DNA of 64,000 nucleotides from Cryobacterium breve (GCF_004402375.1 NZ_SOGJ01000027.1:1-64000), one strand, 5' to 3'; positions 29,411 to 38,008 are shown, counted from the first letter of the stretch. The notes: generated by a model not told the origin, from the sequence alone. A program made the numbers and translations.

Positions 29411-30205
29411 CTAGGTGCCGCCCTCGTTGGCGAGCGTGATGGCGGCAGCCAGCGCCGTGACGGAGTCGAGGTAGCGGCCGCCAGGCATGGTCGGGTGTCC
29501 ACCAGAATCGAAACGGTATACCAGCGGCTGTCCGGTGGGCAGGTTCAGGTCGCGGATCTGCGCGGCGTCCAGATCGTCGAGCACCGCGCACAGGGCGCGC
29601 AGGGAGTTGCCGTGCGCGATCACGAGCACGGTACGGCCGCGAGCGAGAAGGGGGTCGACGCACTCGGCGAGGAAGGCATCCACTCGACGGATGACGTCGC
29701 TGAGCGCCTCGGTGCGGGTCAGCGCGGCGGGCGGCAGCGCTCGGAACAGGGCGGTGGCGGCAAACTCGTCAAAGAGCCGGTCGTCCATGGCGGGCGGGGC
29801 CTCGGCCACCGAGCGGCGCCAGGCCAGGAACTGCGCCTCGCCGAACTCGGCGCGCACATCGTCCTTGGATCGACCGGTGAGCGCGCCGTAGTTGCGTTCG
29901 TTGAGGCGCCAGTCCGACACCAGCGCCTCGAGCGGGCGGGCCAGCCCGGCGGCGACGATCGTGGCGGTCTGGCGGGCGCGCGCCAGCGTCGACGTGAAGA
30001 GGGTGACCGGTACTGCGGGGTGAGGCAGAGCGTCGATCTGAGGCACGTCCAAGGACAGCGCCGCGTTCAGCAGTGCGGTGGCCCCGTTGGCCTCGCGGAT
30101 TCCCTGCTCCGACAGCGGCGCATCCAGTACGCCCGTGAACAGCCCGGCGGCGTTTGCGGTGCTCTCACCATGCCGAAGCACGATCAATACCCCCGGTGTG
30201 CGCAC
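29411..30205 (-). CDS. gpmA: 2,3-bisphosphoglycerate-dependent phosphoglycerate mutase
   Basis: A 264-residue phosphoglycerate mutase interconverting 2- and 3-phosphoglycerate. VLRHGESTAN (9-18) contains the phosphorylated His; LNERNYGALTG (about 100-110) is the dPGM signature; AHGNSLRAL near 198 contains the second catalytic His. Against typical dPGM there are changes in the central region, so a paralogue is possible. The GTG at 30205 has AGGA about nine nucleotides upstream. Upstream of it lies a 400-bp repeat-rich region. Confidence 0.88.
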   Translation of the reverse strand: MRTPGVLIVLRHGESTANAAGLFTGVLDAPLSEQGIREANGATALLNAALSLDVPQIDALPHPAVPVTLFTSTLARARQTATIVAAGLARPLEALVSDWRLNERNYGALTGRSKDDVRAEFGEAQFLAWRRSVAEAPPAMDDRLFDEFAATALFRALPPAALTRTEALSDVIRRVDAFLAECVDPLLARGRTVLVIAHGNSLRALCAVLDDLDAAQIRDLNLPTGQPLVYRFDSGGHPTMPGGRYLDSVTALAAAITLANEGGT

Positions 30206-30300
30206 GGCTACCAGTCCTGTTCAGTCTCAGGTGCCCCCGGCAACGGATACCGCAGCCCGCCCGTAGCGGATCGTCCGCCACGATCCCTCAGGTTACAGTC

Positions 30301-30342
30301 CACCTGCACCTGCACCTGCACCTGCACCTGCACCTGCACCTG
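30301..30342. repeat. CACCTG hexanucleotide repeat, 7 units
   Basis: Seven perfect tandem copies of CACCTG, 96 bp upstream of the phosphoglycerate mutase start. In one frame they encode HL repeats, but no gene with conserved sequence spans them. A perfect microsatellite of this length suggests recent slippage. Confidence 0.9.
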
Positions 30343-30361
30343 CCCGCCGGTCGCCCCCCCT

Positions 30362-30425
30362 CGCGAGAGCACGAAATCTGCCCCCTCGGCGGCGCCATGG
30401 GGGGGCAGATTGTGCGCTCTCGCGG
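30362..30425. repeat. Imperfect inverted repeat with G/C runs
   Basis: Left arm CGCGAGAGCACGAAATCTG plus CCCCC, right arm GGGGG plus CAGATTGTGCGCTCTCGCG, loop about 15 nt. Mismatches lie in the centre of each arm. It sits between the hexamer repeat and the second REP-like element, in the upstream region of the phosphoglycerate mutase gene. Confidence 0.6.
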
Positions 30426-30440
30426 GGGAGGGGGGCAAAT

Positions 30441-30520
30441 CGATTCGACGGAGAATTTGCGGAAAATGCGCCCTTCCGGAGCGGTTGAGCCGGTTTTTCG
30501 GAAAATCTCCGTCGAATTCG
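30441..30520. repeat. REP-like inverted repeat, copy 2
   Basis: Left arm CGATTCGACGGAGAATTTGC at 30441-30460, right arm CGGAAAATCTCCGTCGAATT at 30499-30518; spacer about 38 bp. Arms share TTCGACGGAGA with copy 1 at 20606-20682, and the spacer length is nearly the same although the spacer sequence differs. Confidence 0.7.
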
Positions 30521-30611
30521 TTGGGACGGAATTGCTGCCGGACTCGGGCACGACTAACGCCTCGGCCCTGCCGGGAACTGTCGTCGCCAACCGCTATTCC
30601 GACAGGCTCAC

Positions 30612-31199
30612 CTAGAAGCCGAAGTCGCCGCCGAAATCGCCACCGCCACCGCCGCCGGAGTCGCCACCGCCGCCGGAGTCGCCACCGGAGTCACCGGAGC
30701 CGGACTCAGAGCCGGAGTCGGCGCCCGCGGCATCCGCCCCACCGGAATCCGTCGGCAGAAAGGCGCTCATGAGCGTTGACGCGACCACGTAGCCGGCAAC
30801 GGTCCCGAGTAGGGAACTGCCGACCATGCTGCCGAAGCTCGGACCGCTCTGACCCTGACCGCTCTGACCCTGATTGCCAAAGGCGCGGGTGAGGGTGCCG
30901 GGCTGGCGCAGTTCCGCCCGAGTCGCAGCCTGGGCCAGGGTTGCCGGTTCGGCATTCGCCGGGCGTTCGCCGGCGCTGGCGTTCTCACTCAGCTGGCGGA
31001 ACAGCAGGTCGCGCTGCTCATCGGTGAGTTTGCTGAAGGCCTCCGCGTGCACCTGCTCGATCGTCTCGGGCGGTGCCGTGCGCAGCAGGTACTGGTAGCG
31101 TTCGACGGCGATCTCGTCGTCGGTTCGTTGTGGTGCGGCGGTGCCCTGGTGCTGGGGCTGCTGGGGCTCGGTGCCGAAGATGCGGTCGAAGAATCCCAT
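30612..31199 (-). CDS. Uncharacterised protein with Gly/Ser/Asp-rich tail
   Basis: A 195-residue protein of unknown function. It opens with MGFFDRIFG, followed by a charged helical region (residues 25-75, RYQYLLRTAPPETIEQVHAEAF) that looks conserved. A hydrophobic, probably membrane-associating segment at about 122-145 (GSSLLGTVAGYVVASTLMSAF) follows. The last 45 residues are almost only Gly, Ser, Asp ending GGDFGGDFGF. The pattern resembles small actinobacterial proteins with glycine-rich C termini. ATG 31199 has AAGGAG five nucleotides upstream, so expression is well supported. No operon partner. Confidence 0.75.
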   Translation of the reverse strand: MGFFDRIFGTEPQQPQHQGTAAPQRTDDEIAVERYQYLLRTAPPETIEQVHAEAFSKLTDEQRDLLFRQLSENASAGERPANAEPATLAQAATRAELRQPGTLTRAFGNQGQSGQGQSGPSFGSMVGSSLLGTVAGYVVASTLMSAFLPTDSGGADAAGADSGSESGSGDSGGDSGGGGDSGGGGGGDFGGDFGF

Positions 31200-31290
31200 G
31201 GTGTGCTCCTTGGCTCGGGGGATCGGGGCGATTGTCCACTACGATTCCACCCGTCGCTGGGTAGGCGCTGTAACCACTGGAATCGCCGGT

Positions 31291-33399
31291 TCAGCTCTGC
31301 CGTGACGCCGCGACGATCGAGGCGATGCGGCCCGGAACTGTGTCGTCCTGCAGTGAGGTCACGTCGCCGAGGGCACGACCGGCCACGATGTCGCCGAGCA
31401 GTCGGCGCATGATCTTGCCCGAGCGGGTCTTGGGCAGGTCGGGCACGACGAACAACTCCCGCGGCCGGGCGACGACCCCGATCGACTGCGTGACGTGAGC
31501 CCGCAGTAGGAGTTCGAGGGTGTCCCGAGCGGCCAGCCAGACCGCGGGGTCGCCCAGGTCGGCGGCTGGTGCCACGGCCGGGATCACGAAGGCCGCGATG
31601 GCCTCGCCTGTTCTCGCATCCGTCACGCCGACCACGCCGGCCTCGCCGACCAGCGGATGCGCCACCAGCGCCGACTCGATCTCGATCGTCGACAGGCGGT
31701 GCCCGGACACGTTGATCACGTCATCGACCCGGCCGAGCAGCCAGATGTCACCGTCGTCGTCGTACTTCGCGCCGTCGCCGGAGAAGAAGAAGCCCTGCTT
31801 CGCGAACCGCGCCCAGTAGGAGTCGCGGTAGCGCTCCGGGTCGCCCCAGACCGTGCGGGCCATGCCGGGCCAGGTTCCCTCGATCACCAGGTAGCCACCG
31901 GAGCCGAACGGCACCGGCCGGCCGTGGTCGTCGACGACGTGCGTCGTCAGGCCGGGCAGGGCGCGCAGGGCCGAACCGGGCTTGAGGGTGCTGACGCCCG
32001 GCAGCGGCGCCATCACGGCGGCGCCCGTCTCCGACTGCCACCAGGTGTCCACGATGGGGGCGCTGCCGGCCCCGATGTTCTCCCGGAACCACACCCACGC
32101 CGCCGGGTTGATGGCTTCGCCGACCGAACCGAGCAGACGGATGCTGGACAGGTCGAACTCGCTCGGCAACCCCTCCGGGAACCAGGTCATGAACGTGCGG
32201 ATGAGCGTCGGCGCCGTGTAATAGGTGGTCACCCCGTAGCGCGCGATGATCTCGAAGTGCCGACCCGGATGTGGGGTGTTCGGGGTTCCCTCGTAGATCA
32301 CCGAGGTGGTGCCGTTGGAGAGCGGCCCGTAGTGCACGTAGCTGTGCGCGGTGACCCAGGCCAGGTCGGCGGTGCACCAGTGCACGTCGTCCTCTTTGGC
32401 GTCGAAGACGGCCCAGTGGCTCCAGGACGCGTGGGTGAGGTAGCCTCCGCTGGTGTGCACGAGCCCCTTGGGGGTGCCCGTCGTGCCTGAGGTGTAGATG
32501 ATGAACAGCGGAGTCTCGGCGTCGAAGAACGCGGGTTCGTGCACAGACGATGCGAGGTCGACGCTCTCGTGCCACCAGACATCCCGGCCGGGCGTGAAGG
32601 GGATGTCGGGGGTCAGGTCGCCGGTGCGACGCACCACGAGCACATGCTCGATCGCGTCCACGCCCGCGACGGCTTCGTCGGCTGCGGCCTTGACCGGCAC
32701 GGCCTGGCCCCGGCGGAACTGGCCGTCGGTGGTCACGAGCAGCTTCGCTCCGGTGTCCTGCACCCGGAACCGCAGCGCTTCGGCCGAGAACCCGCCGAAG
32801 ACGAGCGAGTGCACGGCGCCGAGGCGCGCGATGGCGAGGGTGATGATGATGGTCTCGGGGATCACCGGCAGGTAGAGCACCACCCGATCGCCCTGAACGA
32901 TCCCGAGGTCGGTGAGCGCGTTGGCGGCCCGGTTCACCTCACGTTCGAGGGCGGCGTAGGTGATGGTGCGGCGGTCGCCGAGTTCACCCTCGAAGTGGAA
33001 GGCGACCTTGTCTCCCTTGCCGGCGGCCACGTGACGGTCGACGCAGTTGACGGCCACGTTGAGCATGCCACCCGTGAACCACTCGGCGCGGGGAACGGAC
33101 AGCACGCCGTCGTCATCCGTTTCGGCCGGCTGCCAGCTGTGGTCGGTGTGCCATGGAACGGCCCAGTCGAGGCGGTTGGCCTGCTCGGCCCAGAACGCGA
33201 TCGGATCGGCGGCGGCCCGATCCCACCACGTGGCGTCGACGTTGGCCTGTGCCGCGAAGGCGGCCGGGGCCGGGTAGCGCCGGGTCTCGGTCAGGAGATT
33301 ACGGATGGTGGCGCTCGCCGGATCAATTGGGTGCGGGGCCCCGGTGGGTGGCGTCGCCACGCCCTGCCTGCCGGTGGCCGGCACCGGCGTCACGCCCAT
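31291..33399 (-). CDS. acs: Acetyl-CoA synthetase (AMP-forming)
   Basis: A 702-residue acetate/propionate--CoA ligase. Motifs: YTSGTTGTPKGLVHTSGGY (A3), TADLAWVTAHSY, DTWWQSETG (A5), GRVDDVINVSGHRLSTIEIE (A8), and the acetylatable catalytic lysine K662 in KTRSGKIMRR. About 25 residues longer at the N terminus than standard Acs. WWQSETG with a tryptophan is typical of enzymes using two- or three-carbon acids. The ATG at 33399 overlaps the ABC permease stop by 10 bp, so this is the fourth gene of a sulfonate/nitrate-type ABC operon; a GTG at 33393 is an alternative. The link suggests the imported compound is carboxylate-yielding, or is itself an acid (inference). Confidence 0.93.
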   Translation of the reverse strand: MGVTPVPATGRQGVATPPTGAPHPIDPASATIRNLLTETRRYPAPAAFAAQANVDATWWDRAAADPIAFWAEQANRLDWAVPWHTDHSWQPAETDDDGVLSVPRAEWFTGGMLNVAVNCVDRHVAAGKGDKVAFHFEGELGDRRTITYAALEREVNRAANALTDLGIVQGDRVVLYLPVIPETIIITLAIARLGAVHSLVFGGFSAEALRFRVQDTGAKLLVTTDGQFRRGQAVPVKAAADEAVAGVDAIEHVLVVRRTGDLTPDIPFTPGRDVWWHESVDLASSVHEPAFFDAETPLFIIYTSGTTGTPKGLVHTSGGYLTHASWSHWAVFDAKEDDVHWCTADLAWVTAHSYVHYGPLSNGTTSVIYEGTPNTPHPGRHFEIIARYGVTTYYTAPTLIRTFMTWFPEGLPSEFDLSSIRLLGSVGEAINPAAWVWFRENIGAGSAPIVDTWWQSETGAAVMAPLPGVSTLKPGSALRALPGLTTHVVDDHGRPVPFGSGGYLVIEGTWPGMARTVWGDPERYRDSYWARFAKQGFFFSGDGAKYDDDGDIWLLGRVDDVINVSGHRLSTIEIESALVAHPLVGEAGVVGVTDARTGEAIAAFVIPAVAPAADLGDPAVWLAARDTLELLLRAHVTQSIGVVARPRELFVVPDLPKTRSGKIMRRLLGDIVAGRALGDVTSLQDDTVPGRIASIVAASRQS

Positions 33400-34256
33400 T
33401 TGCGGTTCGCCCAGCGCTCGAAGACGCCCACGGCGGCATCCGTCAGCTTGCCGAGGACGGCCAGCAGGATGATGGCGAGCAGGATGCGGTCGATGCGGCC
33501 GTTGTTCTGAGAGTCGATCAGCAGGAAGCCCAACCCCATCGAGGAGGCGATCAGCTCGGCGGCGACGAGGAACAGCCAGGACTGGGCCAGGGCCAGTCGC
33601 AACCCGGAGACGACGGAGGGGATCACGGCCGGCAGCTGCACGGCAGTGAACAAGCGCACTCCACTCAGGCCGAACGCACGGCCGGCCTCCACGAGCTGGC
33701 GGTCCACATGCCGGAGCGCCGCCGACACGGTCGTGTAGACGGGGAAGAAGGCGCCGATGGCGATCAGGGTGAGTTTGGACTCCTCACCGATCTTCAACCA
33801 GAGGATGAGCAGAGGAACCCAGGCGAGCGAGGGCACCGCCCGGATGGCGCCGAGGGTGGGGGCGAACAGAACGTCGGCGGACCGCGACAGACCCACGAGG
33901 GCACCCAAGGCGATGCCGAGGGCGGCGCCGACCGCGAAGCCGATGAGCACCCGCTGGGTGGAGATGGCCGCGTACTGGCCGAGCAGTCCGCTTGCGAACA
34001 GGTCGAGTCCGGCCTGCCAGACCAAGGCGGGGGATGGCAGCTGGGCGATGGTGAATACGCCGAGGGCGGTGGTGACCTGCCAGGCCGCGAGGATCAGGAC
34101 CGGCAGTAGTGCACCGCCGATGAGCGTGACCCAGCCGCGCGAGGTGAGCGGGCGGCGAGGGGCGCTCGCCGTGCTGCCGTCGCGACTGGCGCGCGCGGCG
34201 GCGCGCTCGACGCCTGCCGCCGAGCGCGGCAGCGGGTGGGGCACGGTCTCGGTCAT
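33390..34256 (-). CDS. ABC transporter permease (SsuC/TauC-like)
   Basis: A 288-residue inner-membrane subunit with six predicted helices and the EAA-type loop AGRAFGLSGVRLFTAVQLPA at about 190-210, which couples to the ATPase in nitrate/sulfonate/taurine importers. A basic, disordered N-terminal 35 residues precedes the first helix. ATG 34256 follows the substrate-binding protein gene by 5 bp. Downstream it overlaps acs. Confidence 0.9.
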   Translation of the reverse strand: MTETVPHPLPRSAAGVERAAARASRDGSTASAPRRPLTSRGWVTLIGGALLPVLILAAWQVTTALGVFTIAQLPSPALVWQAGLDLFASGLLGQYAAISTQRVLIGFAVGAALGIALGALVGLSRSADVLFAPTLGAIRAVPSLAWVPLLILWLKIGEESKLTLIAIGAFFPVYTTVSAALRHVDRQLVEAGRAFGLSGVRLFTAVQLPAVIPSVVSGLRLALAQSWLFLVAAELIASSMGLGFLLIDSQNNGRIDRILLAIILLAVLGKLTDAAVGVFERWANRKWA

Positions 34257-34261
34257 GACCG

Positions 34262-35311
34262 CTACTCGACGACCGACGGATCGGCCTTGATGGCGAAGGT
34301 GTCGTTGATGATCGTGTCGAGGGCATCGTCGATCTGGCTCTGGGCGGCCACATCACCGGCGGCGACGAAGGTTGGGCCGATCTTCTTCAGCACTGTGAGC
34401 TGGGCCTTGCCGGGCACGTTGTCCACATCGAGGTTGGAGCGTTCGCTGATCACCGTGGTGGCCACGGCGAGGTCGAGACCGGAGACGCCGGCCAAGATCT
34501 CAGCGGTCTTTTCCGGGTTCGCCAACGCCCAGGCGCGGGCGTGCTCGTAGACGTCGACGACGGTCTGTGCCACATCGGGTTTCTCGGTCAGGAAGCTCTC
34601 GGTGGCGTTGAGGAAGCCGTAGCTGTTGAAGTCGACGTTTCGGTAGAGCAGCTCCGCACCGGCCGCTTCGGCGCCGGCCATGATCGGGTCGAGTCCGGCC
34701 CAGGCGTCGACCGAGCCGTTCTGGAGGGCCGCCCAACCGTCGGCGTGCTGCAGATTCTGCACGGTCACGTCGTCGAGGGTGAGGCCGGCCTCCTCCAGCG
34801 CTTGGAGAAGGAAGAAGTAGGGGTCGGTGCCCTTGGTGGCGGCGATCTGCTTGCCTTTGAGGTCGGCGACATCGGTGATCGTGGAGTTGCCGGGAACGAC
34901 GAGAGCCGCCCACTCCGGCTGGGAAAAGATGTCGATGACCTGGATCGGCGAGCCGTTGGACCGGAATAGCAGCGCGGCCGAGCCTGCCGTGGAACCCACG
35001 TCGATGGCGTTGGCGCGCAGGGCCTCGTTGGCCTTGTTGGAACCGGCCGACTGCACCCAGTTCACCGCGATCTCCTGCTCGCTGAGGGCATCCTCCAGCC
35101 AGCCCTGGTCCTTGATCACCAGGCTGAGCGGATTGTAGGTGGCGAAGTCGATGTCAAGGGTGCCGCCGGTTGTGACGGTGTCCTCTCCGGCGGCAGCCGC
35201 CGGTTCCGCGGCCGGCTGGTTCTCGCCGGCGACGCAGCCACTGAGCAGCAGCGCGGCGGAGGCGGCCACGGCGAGGAGCGTGATTCGGGTATTGGAGCGG
35301 GATTGGGTCAT
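34262..35311 (-). CDS. ABC substrate-binding lipoprotein (aliphatic sulfonate type)
   Basis: A 349-residue SsuA/NrtA-family binding protein. The signal peptide ends in a lipobox LLLSGC, with Cys near residue 26, so it is a lipoprotein on the outer face of the membrane. The mature part has ATKGTDPYFFLLQALEEAG near 157-175, typical of aliphatic-sulfonate binding proteins, and AWAGLDPIM near 208. ATG 35311 has GAGAGA upstream. No monooxygenase (SsuD/TauD) is in this operon, so desulfonation would have to be encoded elsewhere; the ligand could equally be another organic anion. Confidence 0.9.
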   Translation of the reverse strand: MTQSRSNTRITLLAVAASAALLLSGCVAGENQPAAEPAAAAGEDTVTTGGTLDIDFATYNPLSLVIKDQGWLEDALSEQEIAVNWVQSAGSNKANEALRANAIDVGSTAGSAALLFRSNGSPIQVIDIFSQPEWAALVVPGNSTITDVADLKGKQIAATKGTDPYFFLLQALEEAGLTLDDVTVQNLQHADGWAALQNGSVDAWAGLDPIMAGAEAAGAELLYRNVDFNSYGFLNATESFLTEKPDVAQTVVDVYEHARAWALANPEKTAEILAGVSGLDLAVATTVISERSNLDVDNVPGKAQLTVLKKIGPTFVAAGDVAAQSQIDDALDTIINDTFAIKADPSVVE

Positions 35312-35449
35312 CGGGTTCTCTCAGGTGGTGGGCAACGGATGTTGCGGCCGGGTGGGGGAAAGCGGTGTGCGGCGGGAAATGGACGGGTGGGGGAGCAAAG
35401 CGGGTGGGGGATCAGGGGGATCAATCAGTACGGGTGCAGCAGGGGGTGG

Positions 35450-36373
35450 TCAGTAGGGAAAGGCCGGGATGGTGGAGGTCGCGGCGAGCCCGCGCGCCTC
35501 GCCGTGGCGGTCGATGCCGAGGCCCGCGAGCAGCCGCCCGCGCAGTTCGGCGAGTTCGGCCGAACCGCGGTCGCGGGGGCGCGCTCCGGGAACCGTGAGC
35601 TCCTGCACGATGGTGGCGCCGGCGCGGTGGTCGTTGTCGTCCCGGCCGAGCAGGATGATCCGGTCGGCCAGTTGCAGCGCCTCATCGACGTCGTGCGTCA
35701 CGAGCAGCACCGTGGTCGGCGCCTGGGCGTGCACGTCAAGAAGGAGGTCCTGCATTTTCAGGCGAGTCAGTGCGTCGAGGGCACCGAAGGGTTCGTCGAG
35801 CAGCAGGACGCCAGGGCGGCGGGCGAGCGCGCGGGCCAGGGAGGTGCGCTGCGCCATGCCGCCAGAGATGGCACGGGGGCGGTGGTCGGCGAACGCGGAC
35901 AGGCCGACCAGCTCGATCAGCTCGGTCACGCGGGCGCGGCCCGAGACGCGAGGGGTGCCGCGGGGCAGTCCCAGTGCGACGTTCTCGGTGACCGTTCTCC
36001 ACGGCAACAGGCGCGGTTCCTGGAATCCGACGGCACAGCGCGGGTCGATTCCGGCGACCGGAGCGCCGTCGATTCTGACCCTGCCGAAGCTCGGTGTGTC
36101 GAGGCCGCCGGCGATGCGCAGCAGAGTGGACTTGCCGCATCCGCTTGTGCCCAGAATCGCAACGACCTCGCCGGGGCGCACCGAGAGCGAGACGTCGCGG
36201 AGCACCGGGGGCAGTCTGCTCGCCGCGCCGCGGGTGTTCGCCGGGGCGAACGTGCGGCCGATGGCCTCGAACTCCACAGCGAAGGCCGGCGGCGAGGCAG
36301 GCATCCGGGCCGCGGCGGCGCGCACGGACGCCGGAAGGCCGGTCGTTGTGTGAGGTGTGGCGCTGTGCGGCAT
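35450..36373 (-). CDS. ABC transporter ATP-binding protein (SsuB-like)
   Basis: A 307-residue importer ATPase. Walker A GTSGCGKS is near 77-84, Q-loop FQEPRLLPW near 117, signature ISGGMAQRTSLARAL near 168, Walker B LLLDEPFGALDALTR near 190 and switch THDVDEAL near 223. The Q-loop PRLLPW is typical for nitrate/sulfonate/taurine systems. ATG 36373 is weakly supported by ribosome site but begins just before the fold; earlier frames overlap the divergent SDR gene. It is the first gene of the leftward importer-acs operon, with 138 bp before the binding protein gene. Confidence 0.9.
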   Translation of the reverse strand: MPHSATPHTTTGLPASVRAAAARMPASPPAFAVEFEAIGRTFAPANTRGAASRLPPVLRDVSLSVRPGEVVAILGTSGCGKSTLLRIAGGLDTPSFGRVRIDGAPVAGIDPRCAVGFQEPRLLPWRTVTENVALGLPRGTPRVSGRARVTELIELVGLSAFADHRPRAISGGMAQRTSLARALARRPGVLLLDEPFGALDALTRLKMQDLLLDVHAQAPTTVLLVTHDVDEALQLADRIILLGRDDNDHRAGATIVQELTVPGARPRDRGSAELAELRGRLLAGLGIDRHGEARGLAATSTIPAFPY

Positions 36374-36494
36374 GGGGGTCTTTCGGTCGGGGGCGGTGAT
36401 GAGTTGCTTGACGTTAGCCGAGGGCGGGCGGATGCTGCCGGTCCGCACGCAACTGGACGTAACACGCGGCTCATCTTCTTGGGATGATGGGCCC

Positions 36495-37331
36495 ATGACT
36501 CGAACTGTTTCCGGAGCTCTTGTGCTGATCACCGGTGCCGCCAGCGGCATGGGCCGCCTCTACGCCGAGCGGGCCGTAGCCGAGGGGGCGAGGGCCGTGA
36601 TTCTCTGGGATCGTGACGCGGGGGCTCTCACCCGGGTCGCCGGCATCCTCGGTGATCGGGCCGGAGCGGGAACGATCGTGGCACCGTACGTCGTGGACAT
36701 TGCCGATCTGGGTGCAATCGCCCAAACTGCCCAGCGGGTGCGCACCGAGGTCGGCGACCCGGACATCCTGATCAACAACGCCGGCATCGTGCGTGGCGCT
36801 TTCTTCTGGGAGCACGACAATGGCGCCGACACCCGGCCGACCATGCAGATCAACGCGCTCGCGCCGATGTACATCACCCGCGAGTTCCTGCCGGCGATGA
36901 TGGCGAATCGCGGTCGTGCGTCGCGCATCGTGAACATCGCGTCGGCGGCTGGAACGCTCTCGAACCCGCGTATGAGTGTCTACGCCGCGTCGAAGGCGGC
37001 TCTGATCGGATGGAGCGACTCGCTACGCCTGGAGCTGCGCCAGCAGCGTTACGGACAGGTGAAGGTCACGACCGTCTGCCCCAGCTACATTTCGACGGGG
37101 ATGTTCGAGGGTGCCCGCGGACCGCTGCTGACACCGGTGATGACCCCGGAGTACGTGGTCGATCGGGTCTGGAGGGCGATGCTCGCCGGAACACCAATGC
37201 TCACGATGCCCTGGTCGGTCCAGCTTTCGAAGGTGGCGCGAGGAGTGCTGCCCCTGCCCCTGTGGGACGTCGTCGCCGGTCGCATCTTCGGCGTCTACGG
37301 ATCGATGGACAAGTTCACCGGTCGTCCCTGA
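36495..37331 (+). CDS. SDR family oxidoreductase
   Basis: A 278-residue classical short-chain dehydrogenase. NAD(P) motif TGAASGMG at 13-20, NNAG near 95, catalytic Ser (ASAAG) near 150 and YAASK near 163. The C-terminal 60 residues are hydrophobic-amphipathic (LSKVARGVLPLPLWDVVAGRIFG), as in membrane-attached retinol dehydrogenase-like SDRs. ATG 36495 begins the fold. It is transcribed away from the importer operon; no evidence for a shared role. Confidence 0.88.
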   Translation: MTRTVSGALVLITGAASGMGRLYAERAVAEGARAVILWDRDAGALTRVAGILGDRAGAGTIVAPYVVDIADLGAIAQTAQRVRTEVGDPDILINNAGIVRGAFFWEHDNGADTRPTMQINALAPMYITREFLPAMMANRGRASRIVNIASAAGTLSNPRMSVYAASKAALIGWSDSLRLELRQQRYGQVKVTTVCPSYISTGMFEGARGPLLTPVMTPEYVVDRVWRAMLAGTPMLTMPWSVQLSKVARGVLPLPLWDVVAGRIFGVYGSMDKFTGRP

Positions 37332-37344
37332 CCTATCTCGGTCT

Positions 37345-37380
37345 GAGCTGGAGCTCGAGCTGGAGCTGGAGCTGGAGCCG
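37345..37380. repeat. GAGCTG hexanucleotide repeat, 6 units
   Basis: Six tandem hexamers (GAGCTG, GAGCTC, three GAGCTG, GAGCCG) 14 bp after the SDR stop. It is the second hexamer microsatellite in the window. Confidence 0.8.
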
Positions 37381-37901
37381 AGGGAAAAAACTGCACAGAC
37401 TGTGAGCGGAGCAGGTTTAAGATCGGCTTCCGGTTCGAGGGATGTCTGAGGATGGCTTCCGGTGTGCACGGTTGCCCTCGATCTGCCCGTGAGTGGCAGA
37501 TCCGGCAGGCACCGAGTCTACGGCCCGGCATCGTTGAGGGCCTTCTTCTCCCGGGCAGCGATACCGGCCGCATCGAGACGATCACTCAAACGCCGGGCCC
37601 GCGTGAAGACCGTGTCCACGTTCAGCGACGCGACCTCAGCCTCGGCGAGAGCCCCAGGATCTGCGCCGGTCGCACCCAGACGAGCGAGGGCATCCGTCAT
37701 TTGCCAGCCGTCGTCCGCGGTGGTGGTCAGGGTCTGAGAATTTGCGAACATGAGTCGAGAGCCTGTCACCCAGCTGTCGACAGTCTTTCCAAACAGCGTT
37801 CGATAGAGCTGCGGAGAGCCTCGCGGCGCAGGTTATGGATCGCGGCGGGTGTTCTCTCCTGCGCCTGCTTCCAGAAGGTGCGCCGGGACGACCGCGGCGC
37901 A
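37381..37901. other. Intergenic region with one weak reading frame
   Basis: No recognised gene. A leftward 83-codon frame at 37518-37769 (starts MTGSRLMF, ends in an amphipathic helix-like stretch) has no family resemblance and only weak support; it may be a small protein or remnant. A rightward overlapping frame of 158 codons looks like antisense noise. Confidence 0.3.
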
Positions 37902-37931
37902 TTGACAGCCGCCTCCTGGGCGATCTAGTAT
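37902..37931 (+). promoter_or_regulatory. Sigma-70-type promoter of the ribose operon
   Basis: TTGACA at 37902-37907, an 18-bp spacer and TAGTAT at 37926-37931. The -10 abuts the LacI-type operator, so bound repressor would block RNA polymerase. The predicted start is about 37938, giving a leader of about 70 nt before rbsR. Confidence 0.75.
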
Positions 37932-37958
37932 GGAATCGTTTCCATGGAAACGATTCCA
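37931..37958. promoter_or_regulatory. Double LacI-family operator
   Basis: Two adjoining 14-mers, TGGAATCGTTTCCA and TGGAAACGATTCCA, are reverse complements of each other and together form a perfect 28-bp palindrome. Each has the central CG and half-sites typical of LacI/GalR regulators. Position over the start of transcription upstream of rbsR implies autorepression of the whole ribose operon. Confidence 0.85.
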
Positions 37959-38008
37959 CGGGATGCGAACACGACGACGAGTAGCGCACGAACACGAAGA
38001 GGTGAGAG

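Noticed and set aside
35312-35449. Separate small gene between importer ATPase and binding protein
   Set aside because: Only Gly/Val/Arg-rich noise frames; the G-rich stretch has no ribosome site.
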